Shown: positions 22,501 to 27,638 of the stretch, one piece after another
Layout: the number at the start of each line of letters is the position of its first letter
Numbering within the stretch: the first letter of the stretch is position 1
Source: a virus
IMG/VR virus record: IMGVR_UViG_3300020457_000075
Location: 1-27,638 of that record
Direction: 5' to 3' (one strand)
Length of the DNA: 27,638 nt
Program-made: the position numbers and the translations under genes
The notes under the pieces: generated by a model
Databases searched by the model: none
What the model was told of the DNA's origin: nothing
The model's input: the letters and a program-made list of their open reading frames with translations, nothing else

Positions 22501-24087
22501 AATGAAAGTTCCGTTAGTATCATAAACAGTGACTGCTGTTCCTGCACTCACAGCATGTCTTAAGAATCCAGTTGCTCCACTTGAATTTCCTTTAACGAAT
22601 GTAGGGACGGTTAAAGTATGTGCTTGATTTAAAGCTAATTCCGTGGTTGTTTGAACATCATATAAAGAAAGATCCCATTGATTTGTATTTGCATTAGTGG
22701 CACTATAACTTCCAGACTCAAGGGTAAAATCATATATTCTAGCAACACCAATCTCTCTTCCTGGAGCAGTCTCTGAATTGACACCAACTCTTTGATCTCT
22801 TAAACTTACTACAAAAGTATTTCCAACTCCAATTGTAGGTGCTCTATAAACACTATTGACTTTAAAAGTTGCACCCGTATTGTAAACAAAGTTCTGATCT
22901 TTTATAGTTTTTGTGGTTCTTGGTTTATCTACGTCAATAAAAGTAGTATTAAGAGTTTCAATTTCATAACCCTTAACAAATGCCTTTCCAGGAGAGAATT
23001 TATATAAAGCAAGATTGTCAGTTGGTGTTACTCCGCCAGGAGTAAATTGACCAGCATTGAAGATTCCATTATTTCCAATCTGATCATTTAAAGATTCTGC
23101 AATTGAAACATCGAAAGGTCTTACGTAGTAATCCCCAGATTCGGCAAAAGTTCTTCTTGCAAGAATATCTGTAATATCATTATATCCAGGACCTCCACCA
23201 AGATCACCCTTTCTGGTTTTTGTTTCCTGAAGAACTCCATTGACTACTGTTGCCAGTAGAATAAAGTTGTCATCAGAAAAATCATCTAATGGTTTTTTAA
23301 AAAGACTCAAACTAATTTGAAGTCTATCGGCACCAGGAGCAGCAAAATTACTAAAACCTTGAGAATTATCGTTGAGATCTTCATCCAAATCTGCGGTGAT
23401 AATTTCTTCTTCAATGAAGAAACCAATTCTATAACTTGGTGTATTACTTAATTGATCTAAAATTAAAGTTTCTCTACTTACATTAACAAAATTACCTCTT
23501 ACAAAATAAACACCAGCATCCACTGAGAATGCAGAACCAGTTCCAGCAGCACCTGACACTAATGTGCTTGCAAAAGGAGATCCAATAGGAATAGTTGTAT
23601 TTCCAAGCAATCCAGATAAAATTATTTCATTGCAGGTTAAATTTTCTGCATCAAAGAAAGTTTGAGTAAGATTATTTGTTGTGCTGGATCCTAGGTAATT
23701 GATATAAAGAGTTAAAACGCCATTTCCAGAATCTTCGGGTAAAACTATACTATCGACAACTGCAGTTACACCAGATCTTACCCCTGTAATTTTTGTACCT
23801 ATTAATTGGTCTGCATATGCAGATACAGGAACCCCTTGGAAATTATTCTCTAACTGAATTGCATAATACAATCTAGTATAAGAAGTGTTTCCAGGAATAA
23901 CCTTAGCACCCTCTTTAAAAAAGTGTTGCCCAAATCGTTCGATCTGATTTTGCAGAATCGATTGTAAGGAAGTTAATTCCCTTGCCTGAACAGGATAACC
24001 AGGTTTAAATAATACCTTATGGTAATCGTTAGCGGGATCAAAATCGTCAAAATATGGCGCTACGTTAAGATTCGTCTGCTGTGGCAT
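16543..24087 (-). CDS. Giant DUF4815-type baseplate/tail fibre-associated protein
   Basis: A 2514-residue virion protein. The N-terminus (YFDDFDPANDYHKVLFKPGY, PVQARELTSLQSILQNQIER, FGQHFFKEGAKVIPG) is typical of DUF4815 proteins of T4-like marine phages. Regions after it are Gly/Thr/Val-rich beta modules. From about residue 1350 an Arg/Thr-rich stretch is followed by a conserved block (KKMKPLTRMYAFFDGVDVTK). Near 1696 is ITWYDPLAQSFLVQDETGCF, LTSCDVFFRTVDDMDVPLVF, QIRSMINGSPSTKVLPGSEI, a fibre/baseplate-like domain. GxGY repeats occur near 1925-1985, and near 2137 LLIEDEIIQYTNVTGN resembles the gp15 C-terminal module. It fills the slot of T4 genes 9-12 and wac, so it probably forms the baseplate periphery or fibre attachment (inference). 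It starts 6 nt after gp8 and is coupled to the next gene by TAATG. Confidence 0.85.
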   Translation of the reverse strand: MPQQTNLNVAPYFDDFDPANDYHKVLFKPGYPVQARELTSLQSILQNQIERFGQHFFKEGAKVIPGNTSYTRLYYAIQLENNFQGVPVSAYADQLIGTKITGVRSGVTAVVDSIVLPEDSGNGVLTLYINYLGSSTTNNLTQTFFDAENLTCNEIILSGLLGNTTIPIGSPFASTLVSGAAGTGSAFSVDAGVYFVRGNFVNVSRETLILDQLSNTPSYRIGFFIEEEIITADLDEDLNDNSQGFSNFAAPGADRLQISLSLFKKPLDDFSDDNFILLATVVNGVLQETKTRKGDLGGGPGYNDITDILARRTFAESGDYYVRPFDVSIAESLNDQIGNNGIFNAGQFTPGGVTPTDNLALYKFSPGKAFVKGYEIETLNTTFIDVDKPRTTKTIKDQNFVYNTGATFKVNSVYRAPTIGVGNTFVVSLRDQRVGVNSETAPGREIGVARIYDFTLESGSYSATNANTNQWDLSLYDVQTTTELALNQAHTLTVPTFVKGNSSGATGFLRHAVSAGTAVTVYDTNGTFIANEKLSFNGLENGRIAIAVTENKISNIKSVFATSNTLDLADGITGVNTFSANILQSNNFSVGIATISPKSGGVSTVTSANTLFPGTVVKENDLIKYTDTTPGLTIDPIIARVTSVGTNAVTIEGVATVAGISSGFLPSTTLSVTDLQILSSELADSSDNTLFTPCPKPNVAGIDLSETVFTIKKTFSVDITSNQLSVAVTAGPNETFLPFDDERYILIRSDGLTEQLTADRFEIGGDAKSLQIRNLGANDTGATLIATLRKRNPTSKIKIKNRVKSIIVNKSRLEGSGIGTTTLNNGLTHGNFPFGTRVEDEVISLNSPDIISIQGIFESADNTAASAPKVSLLNIISPSTTTSDILIGERVTGQTSGSIAIVAEIIDASTISFIYKNESVFIQGETLEFEESNISARVSVLDTPSFNISSNYVFKTGQDETTYSYGSIKRKITNNAPVKQLKIYFTSASFEATDNGDIVTVESYKNFDYSKEIKSINNFRNTDIIDLRPRVSEYTVTENVRSPLEFAGRSFNSAGQSVQNILASDEQITADVDYYQGRIDRVFLSKDGRFQVVYGTPSDDPVTPNPIDDAIEICTVELPPYLFNVQDAKLSFTQHKRYRMQDIKKLEDRIKSLEFYTTLSLLEKETANLFIADTDGLNRFKSGFFVDNFSGFLTQEDSADIKNSIDRKYGELRPKHYTNAVDMILGPVVGRDPNADSSVAAIEGNNIRKGDDIVTLDYAEVEYIKQSFATRTESVTPFLISFWNGTMELTPATDSWVDTTRLEAKIIQQEGNYTETFNELVAGGSIDPQTGFGPILWDSWQTNWGGVTEETTTRTRTVQGGPDTIHRQGPGGRSRTRTDRRTVTDAVIEETFVTRTQSGVQSRNGTRTIITEQFDTSSLGDRVVSRDLIATMRSRNIEFVSKKMKPLTRMYAFFDGVDVTKYCVPKLLEISMISGTFQVGETIEGRVIRTGLSDPTSEAPRITFRAAQLNHREGAYDSPTKTFRENPYTNRPLSNTYSSTSNILNVDTLSLSEQAQGEFFGYVQTGMVFIGRTSGAQATLTDVRLISDLSSTIIGSLFIPNPNNVNFPKFETGTKAFTLLNDPDNNQDVASTIAEENFTSSGTLETLQENILSVRNARIEQKREFQDRNVEQSLGTELINSNVLSTQSRTQTIITWYDPLAQSFLVQDETGCFLTSCDVFFRTVDDMDVPLVFQIRSMINGSPSTKVLPGSEIVLDPSDISTSADGSIATNVQFKAPVYVEGGTEYAICLASNSTKYTVYISRIGENDLLTDAFISNQPYLGSLFKSQNNTTWEPSQWEDLKFTLYRADFVETGSIEFYNPELTEGNAQIAKLLPDPISISSRKIRVGLGTTVADAGYEIGNTFFQNETNATGDLVGTAGSCTGQMTVTNAGLGYIPASGSQTYENVNLVTLTGNGRGATATISILNGSIVASGATINSGGSGYQVGDVLGITTLGTNSVGRDAKLTITGIGVTNELILDNVQGNFVVGSSKSMRYFNSVGVAQTLNNDLPGAPGGDVQIASIISINDGLHMNIDHQNHGMYFAENTVKLSGVKPDIKPTTLTAAYPADSTSGIAVGLGATFSTFESVGVGTTNVGLLLIEDEIIQYTNVTGNTIGGNIVRGSNPRTYPAGTPVFKYELNGISLNRINRTHSLSNVSESDPFTFDSYKVKIDVSSETGTARDSDVGFPQLQFGRKKSVGGANVRATQNMPFELITPNVHNMTVPGTTITGEIRTTTSKSFSGNEVPFLNAGFSDIVINQKNYFDTPRMIASKVNEEANLTTVPGSKSMNMRLFLNTVDTRVSPVIDTQRVSAVLTSNRVNNVITDYATDSRVDSIDEDPTACQYISKEIVLENSASALKIILSAHINVDADIRAFFSVGKTPGAEPTFSPFPGFSNLNIKGEVIAPQNNNGQPDAFIVKSSSLVHDTSLADYREYTFSINDLPSFKTYRIKLNLTSTNQCYVPRVKELRVIALA
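19940..20050 (-). other. Arg/Thr-rich segment in the giant protein
   Basis: The coding stretch for about residues 1345-1382 of the giant protein contains ETTTRTRTVQGG, then RQGPGGRSRTRTDRRTVT. It is strongly basic and lacks hydrophobic residues, suggesting a flexible linker or a binding surface between the N-terminal and C-terminal halves. Confidence 0.5.
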
Positions 24088-24093
24088 AATTCT

Positions 24094-25647
24094 TTAGAAC
24101 TGCAAAATAACTTTTATGTCTTCCTTTTGGTTCGACGATCTGGTGATAGATGGTCTATTGTCAACGTAGATAATGTTTCCAGAGTGTTTTTTGACCTCAG
24201 GATTGGCAATACCACTCGTGAAATTCTGACCAAGATAGTATGTACGATTATTTATTACGGTAGATATACCAGAAAAAGCAGAATCAATAGTTAAGTTTGA
24301 TCCTGTAGATGGTGTAATTGTTAAACTACCACTGCCCGAAGGTGTTGACGTAAACTCCTGCAACTCAAACCCATATTGGGGTTGAGTTTGTGCTGTCCCA
24401 ACCGTGTTAAATCCAGCTAAACTCCTATCCTGCCAAAACTTTAAAACTCCTGTAATTTGATCATAACTAACAACTCTTCCAACAGCAGTGACACCAGTTC
24501 CAACTGTTTGTGTAAAGTAGGAATCTGATGTAAAAGTAGCAGTGCTATATCCTGTTCCAACTAATCTTAGAGCACTAACAGCAGATGCTTTATCCAGTGT
24601 TAAAACAGATGAAGATCCAAATTGTTCAGGATTTTCTACAACTCCAATTCTTGCAATTTGGTTCCCCGTAATAAAGTCGGGGTTTTCATTATCATTTTCT
24701 ATTCTGGAATATAAAAGTATATTATATGCTCCCAATTCTCTATAAATGTCCGCTCCGTGTCCTCCTTGTGGTGGGATTATTACGTCAAAGGTTGGTCTAG
24801 TTGTTCCTGTAGGAACTCCTCCAGCAACAAGGTCAAGATTACCATATGTATATCCTGAACCCTGAGTTGAAACTATAACTTGTCCTACTTGTTGGTTGCC
24901 ATCAATAACAACTGTGCATTCTGCTCCGCTACCATCGCCTTTAATAGGAACTCGTGTGTAAGTAGCATTAGCAGTTCCTAAACCTACACCACGATTAGTA
25001 ATGGTGACAATTTTGATACTTCCATCAACAGAATTGTCCCTAACTGCTGCATTATCTGTTGAGGTTGACCAGTCTCTGGGAACTGGCATATATTGTGTAG
25101 ATTCAAATTTTACAACTTCACTTGGTTTGATTGTATAGAGATACTTCCAAATATAACCATCACCACTGGTTCCTGCGCTTCTTGGTTCTAAATCAATAAA
25201 AGTTGGTTCATCCAAAGATGCTCTGCCTGTTGGATTATCTGGATCGGTTCCGTTTTGTAGACAAATATAAACTCTAAAGTCACTATTCATTACAAAATAA
25301 TTTGCAAGATATAAAGATGTAGATCCCGATACTTTTGCAGTGTTAGTTCTACTATAATCATGACGATACATGTCAAACGTTGTTCCAGAACCCCAAGATC
25401 TTTTTGGAACTACTTGACTCGCATCAGTAATATTAATTTTTTTAAGAGCAACCATTGTATCCCAATAGTCATTCTCTTGGTCAAAATTATCTTTAGGTGC
25501 AGGAGGATTAGTGTCCCAATCACTCTGATAATCTGTTGGATTAGGTAAACCAACAAAAGAATAATATGAATTGTTGGAGTTATTGACCCCAGCAATAAAA
25601 TTCTTTGCGTTTAATATCCTAATCTGATCCGTTATAATTGCAGCCAT
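24094..25647 (-). CDS. 8: Baseplate wedge protein gp8
   Basis: Structural component of the baseplate wedge; in T4 a dimer bound to gp7 and gp10. The protein has 517 residues against 334 in T4. T4-like landmarks are the N-terminal helix ITDQIRILNAKNFIAGVNNS, VVPKRSWGSGTTFDMYRHDY (79-98; T4 has VIPRRDWG), SGDGYIWKYLYTIKPSEVVK (T4: GDGYVWEYLFEI), YMPVPRDW and the closing EVKKHSGNIIYVDNRPSITR...EDIKVILQF (T4: MRHSGEMIYMENRPPI). An inserted region (about 205-300 and 350-460) carries a STQGSGYTYGNLDLV unit and Gly-rich beta segments not in T4. Two overlapping AATAAATA octamers lie just upstream. The leader is short and lacks a clear Shine-Dalgarno. The giant gene follows after 6 nt. Confidence 0.96.
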   Translation of the reverse strand: MAAIITDQIRILNAKNFIAGVNNSNNSYYSFVGLPNPTDYQSDWDTNPPAPKDNFDQENDYWDTMVALKKINITDASQVVPKRSWGSGTTFDMYRHDYSRTNTAKVSGSTSLYLANYFVMNSDFRVYICLQNGTDPDNPTGRASLDEPTFIDLEPRSAGTSGDGYIWKYLYTIKPSEVVKFESTQYMPVPRDWSTSTDNAAVRDNSVDGSIKIVTITNRGVGLGTANATYTRVPIKGDGSGAECTVVIDGNQQVGQVIVSTQGSGYTYGNLDLVAGGVPTGTTRPTFDVIIPPQGGHGADIYRELGAYNILLYSRIENDNENPDFITGNQIARIGVVENPEQFGSSSVLTLDKASAVSALRLVGTGYSTATFTSDSYFTQTVGTGVTAVGRVVSYDQITGVLKFWQDRSLAGFNTVGTAQTQPQYGFELQEFTSTPSGSGSLTITPSTGSNLTIDSAFSGISTVINNRTYYLGQNFTSGIANPEVKKHSGNIIYVDNRPSITRSSNQKEDIKVILQF

Positions 25648-25661
25648 TTGACGCGAGTTTT

Positions 25662-25673
25662 TATTTATTTATT
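25662..25673 (-). promoter_or_regulatory. Late promoter, two overlapping AATAAATA octamers, for gene 8
   Basis: The minus strand reads AATAAATAAATA; two AATAAATA copies are offset by 4 nt. The upstream copy shares two bases with the TAA stop of the gp7-like gene. The octamers end 14 and 18 nt before the gp8 ATG, the shortest spacing in the window. Confidence 0.65.
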
Positions 25674-27638
25674 AGGAGTTTGCTGTATAATTTTTGGACT
25701 TCAAGAAATTAGTCCTAATTACTCTAGCAGAGGTAGTTATACCCGAAGTATAAGCGTTATAAGATCTCAATTGAGATCTAACAGGAACATTTATTCTTCC
25801 GTAACTAAAATCACCAAATCCAGTATCTGACGTTGTAATTCCAGCACTGAATCCAGAAGGAACACTTGAAGCATCTACAAACAATCTCTTGACAGTTGTA
25901 GATATACCAACAACATCTCTCTCAAGTGTTTCAATACTAGAGACTTCATATATTCCATCTACAAATGTAGATCCAACTCCAACGTTAGAATTTTTAATCA
26001 TAAAATAGTCATTCGCCAAAATAGAAGAAATGGTCACAGCAGTTCCTGCAACGACAGGATTTCTTAAGAAAGAATCATATGGAATATGTATATCAAAGAT
26101 TAACTTTGGTCCAACGGTAGTTCCAAATCCAACGATGACACCATTATCGCCAAAGTAATCCGATACAGTAGCGTCCTCTGAATTGACCCCTGGAGGGGAT
26201 ATAAGGACAGTTGGTACGTCCGTGTATGTATAACCAACTCCGGGAGAAGTTATCGCAACACCAGTAACGGTTCCGCCTGCACTTATAGTGACTGTTCCTA
26301 ACGCTCTAGATGCTGAAGTGTATCCAAAACTTACAGTAGCAGTTGTGTATCCAACACCACCATCAGAAATGACTACGGATGATATTGTTCCAAATCCAGA
26401 AACAACTGCAGTTGCTGATGCACCAACTTTAGGTTCTTGAGGAATAAAAGTAATTTTATTTTGGAACTGTTTATCTGCTGCTTCGTTTTGAGGATTAAAC
26501 AGAGGTCTCAAACTATCAACGTATATTATAGTAGAACCAATTCCGACATTATTAATGATATACGAAGTAGGATTAATAACAGGTTCATACAGTTCTCTGT
26601 CCTTACCAGTGGGAGCACCATTGATAATTTTATCCTCAGTCTGTCTACACCAAATAACTCTTCTCTCTAATGTTACATCATTTGTGAGTCCAGGTCCATT
26701 ATAAGCATTTGTTCTAACGTTTCCTGTTGAGAGCAAACTGAGCACACTTCTTTTTTCTTCATCAAGATTTGGATGTTGGGATTCTGGAATGTGTTGAAGT
26801 TGTAAAGTATCACCTACTTTTACAGTTTCGATTACATCTTTGAAACTAACATCAGTATCACCATTTCCTTTGTAGAAAATAATTGACACCTTATCTTCTA
26901 ACTTTAGTGGTTCAGAGAATGTAACCGTGCTGCCACCGTTAAAGGAATATCCCACTCCTGGTTCTTGTAAAACATCATTGACAAAAATAATCAATACATC
27001 TTGAACGTTAATTTTTGAACCTTGAGAAGCAACGATAGAAGTCAACGCACCATTTAATTTAAGAGGGAAGTCTCTTCTTATTCCATCAATTAAATCTTCA
27101 ATATTGTCAAGAACTTGAAGTGTTCCAACAGACCATCCTGCAAATTTATCTTCTGCAATTTCATCAACTGTTATTTGAAATTCATTTCCAGAGAAAGATG
27201 ACGTAGTTGGAATACCAGTAGTTCCACCGATGGCGACAGTGAGTATATTACCATCTCTATATCCATATCCAGTGTTTTTAATCTCAAAATCAATTACACT
27301 AGAACCATTACCCACGACAACATCGACTGTTGCCTCAGTTCCAACTCCAGCAACAGAGGAGGAACTATAGAATAAACGCATGTTAGAATAAGAAACAGGA
27401 TCATCAATCACGACGAATGGTTGATTTGTATGTGTATAACCCGTTCCTGGATTTGTGATAGCAACACTTACAATGTGACCGTTACTTATAGAAGCAACTC
27501 CAACAAATTGAATGTTTCCGGTTCCTGTGCTAGATGTTCCCACACCAACATTAACGGTCGTCTGAATACCAGATCTGTATCCAGATCCACTATTACCAAT
27601 ACTAATTGAAGAGATAGTGCCAAATCCAGAGATGATCG
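25672..27638 (-). CDS. Large baseplate wedge protein, gp7-like (partial, N-terminus outside window)
   Basis: The frame is open to the right edge, so the true start is outside. About 655 C-terminal residues are visible. The protein is Gly/Thr/Val/Ser-rich with repeated GxGY units (SGSGYRSG, PGTGYTHT, TGYGYRDG, GGVGYTTA, PGVGYTYT). A central segment reads NDVLQEPGVGYSFNGGSTVT, FSEPLKLEDKVSIIFYKGNG, VIETVKVGDTLQLQHI. The C-terminus has GDFSYGRINVPVRSQLRSYN and ends NFLKSKNYTANS. It lies directly before gp8, where T4 has gp7 (1032 aa), the wedge protein that starts wedge assembly. The assignment to gp7 rests on position and size, because the visible part is mostly repeat sequence. The GTG at 27541-27543 is an internal Val codon: GNSGSGYRSGIQTTVNVG precedes it in frame. 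Confidence 0.8.
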   Translation of the reverse strand, partial: IISGFGTISSISIGNSGSGYRSGIQTTVNVGVGTSSTGTGNIQFVGVASISNGHIVSVAITNPGTGYTHTNQPFVVIDDPVSYSNMRLFYSSSSVAGVGTEATVDVVVGNGSSVIDFEIKNTGYGYRDGNILTVAIGGTTGIPTTSSFSGNEFQITVDEIAEDKFAGWSVGTLQVLDNIEDLIDGIRRDFPLKLNGALTSIVASQGSKINVQDVLIIFVNDVLQEPGVGYSFNGGSTVTFSEPLKLEDKVSIIFYKGNGDTDVSFKDVIETVKVGDTLQLQHIPESQHPNLDEEKRSVLSLLSTGNVRTNAYNGPGLTNDVTLERRVIWCRQTEDKIINGAPTGKDRELYEPVINPTSYIINNVGIGSTIIYVDSLRPLFNPQNEAADKQFQNKITFIPQEPKVGASATAVVSGFGTISSVVISDGGVGYTTATVSFGYTSASRALGTVTISAGGTVTGVAITSPGVGYTYTDVPTVLISPPGVNSEDATVSDYFGDNGVIVGFGTTVGPKLIFDIHIPYDSFLRNPVVAGTAVTISSILANDYFMIKNSNVGVGSTFVDGIYEVSSIETLERDVVGISTTVKRLFVDASSVPSGFSAGITTSDTGFGDFSYGRINVPVRSQLRSYNAYTSGITTSARVIRTNFLKSKNYTANS

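Noticed and set aside
21923-22525. 200-codon plus-strand open frame
   Set aside because: It lies wholly within the giant minus-strand gene and has no domain or ribosome site. The long beta-rich gene leaves such frames open by chance.
24249-24256. AATAAATA on the minus strand inside the end of gp8 as a promoter for the giant gene
   Set aside because: It is 161 nt before the start and inside codons for a conserved gp8 segment. One such octamer in AT-rich coding sequence is expected by chance.
25672-27543. GTG at 27541-27543 as the start of the gp7-like gene
   Set aside because: The frame continues upstream to the window edge with the same repeat style (GSGYRSG), so the codon is internal.
1-27638. 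tRNA genes, CRISPR arrays, insertion sequences, introns
   Set aside because: All gaps are under 80 nt and all T4 homologues are uninterrupted. No structure of these kinds was seen.

Overview
The window is one continuous block of virion-assembly genes from a T4-like myovirus. All genes are on the minus strand, so the block reads from the right edge to the left. The order matches the T4 late morphogenesis cluster: gp7-like (partial), gp8, [giant fibre/baseplate protein, three small genes], gp13, gp14, gp15, gp16, [coiled-coil fibre protein, Cys-rich multidomain protein], gp17, [zinc-ribbon protein], gp18, gp19, gp20, gp67-like, [85-aa beta-rich protein], gp21, gp22 (partial). The low GC, the collagen-like GVGTT and GxGY repeat style of the structural proteins and the genes inserted between T4 homologues point to a marine T4-like phage. 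A cyanophage of Synechococcus or Prochlorococcus (Kyanoviridae type) is most likely. A related marine myovirus such as a pelagiphage cannot be excluded, because no photosynthesis gene lies in the window.

Region by region (minus strand). 27638-24094: baseplate wedge genes gp7-like and gp8. 24087-15771: a 2514-residue DUF4815-type protein and three small overlapping genes, in the place where T4 keeps genes 9-12 and wac. 15744-11998: neck proteins gp13 and gp14, tail terminator gp15 and small terminase gp16. 11955-8277: two cyanophage-type genes that separate the small and large terminase genes. 8269-6620: large terminase gp17. 6620-4105: a small zinc-ribbon gene and sheath gp18. 4068-1719: tail tube gp19 and portal gp20. 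1687-1: prohead core (gp67-like), an 85-aa protein, the prohead protease gp21 and scaffold gp22.

The genes together build the prohead (gp20, gp67-like, gp21, gp22), package DNA (gp16, gp17), close the head and join it to the tail (gp13, gp14, gp15), and form the tail and baseplate (gp18, gp19, gp8, gp7-like, giant protein). Nearly all intergenic gaps over 20 nt hold a T4 late-promoter-like octamer (TATAAATA, AATAAATA or YCTAAATA), often overlapping the stop codon of the gene before. Other junctions are tight or overlap (TAATG, TAGTG, or 11-14 nt).

Coding density is very high. The longest non-coding gap is 77 nt (6322-6398). I see no tRNA, CRISPR array, insertion sequence or plus-strand gene. 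The least-explained parts are the 610-residue Cys-rich mosaic protein with a DUF192-like domain, the 603-residue heptad-phased repeat fibre, and beta-repeat modules shared among neck, wedge and fibre proteins.
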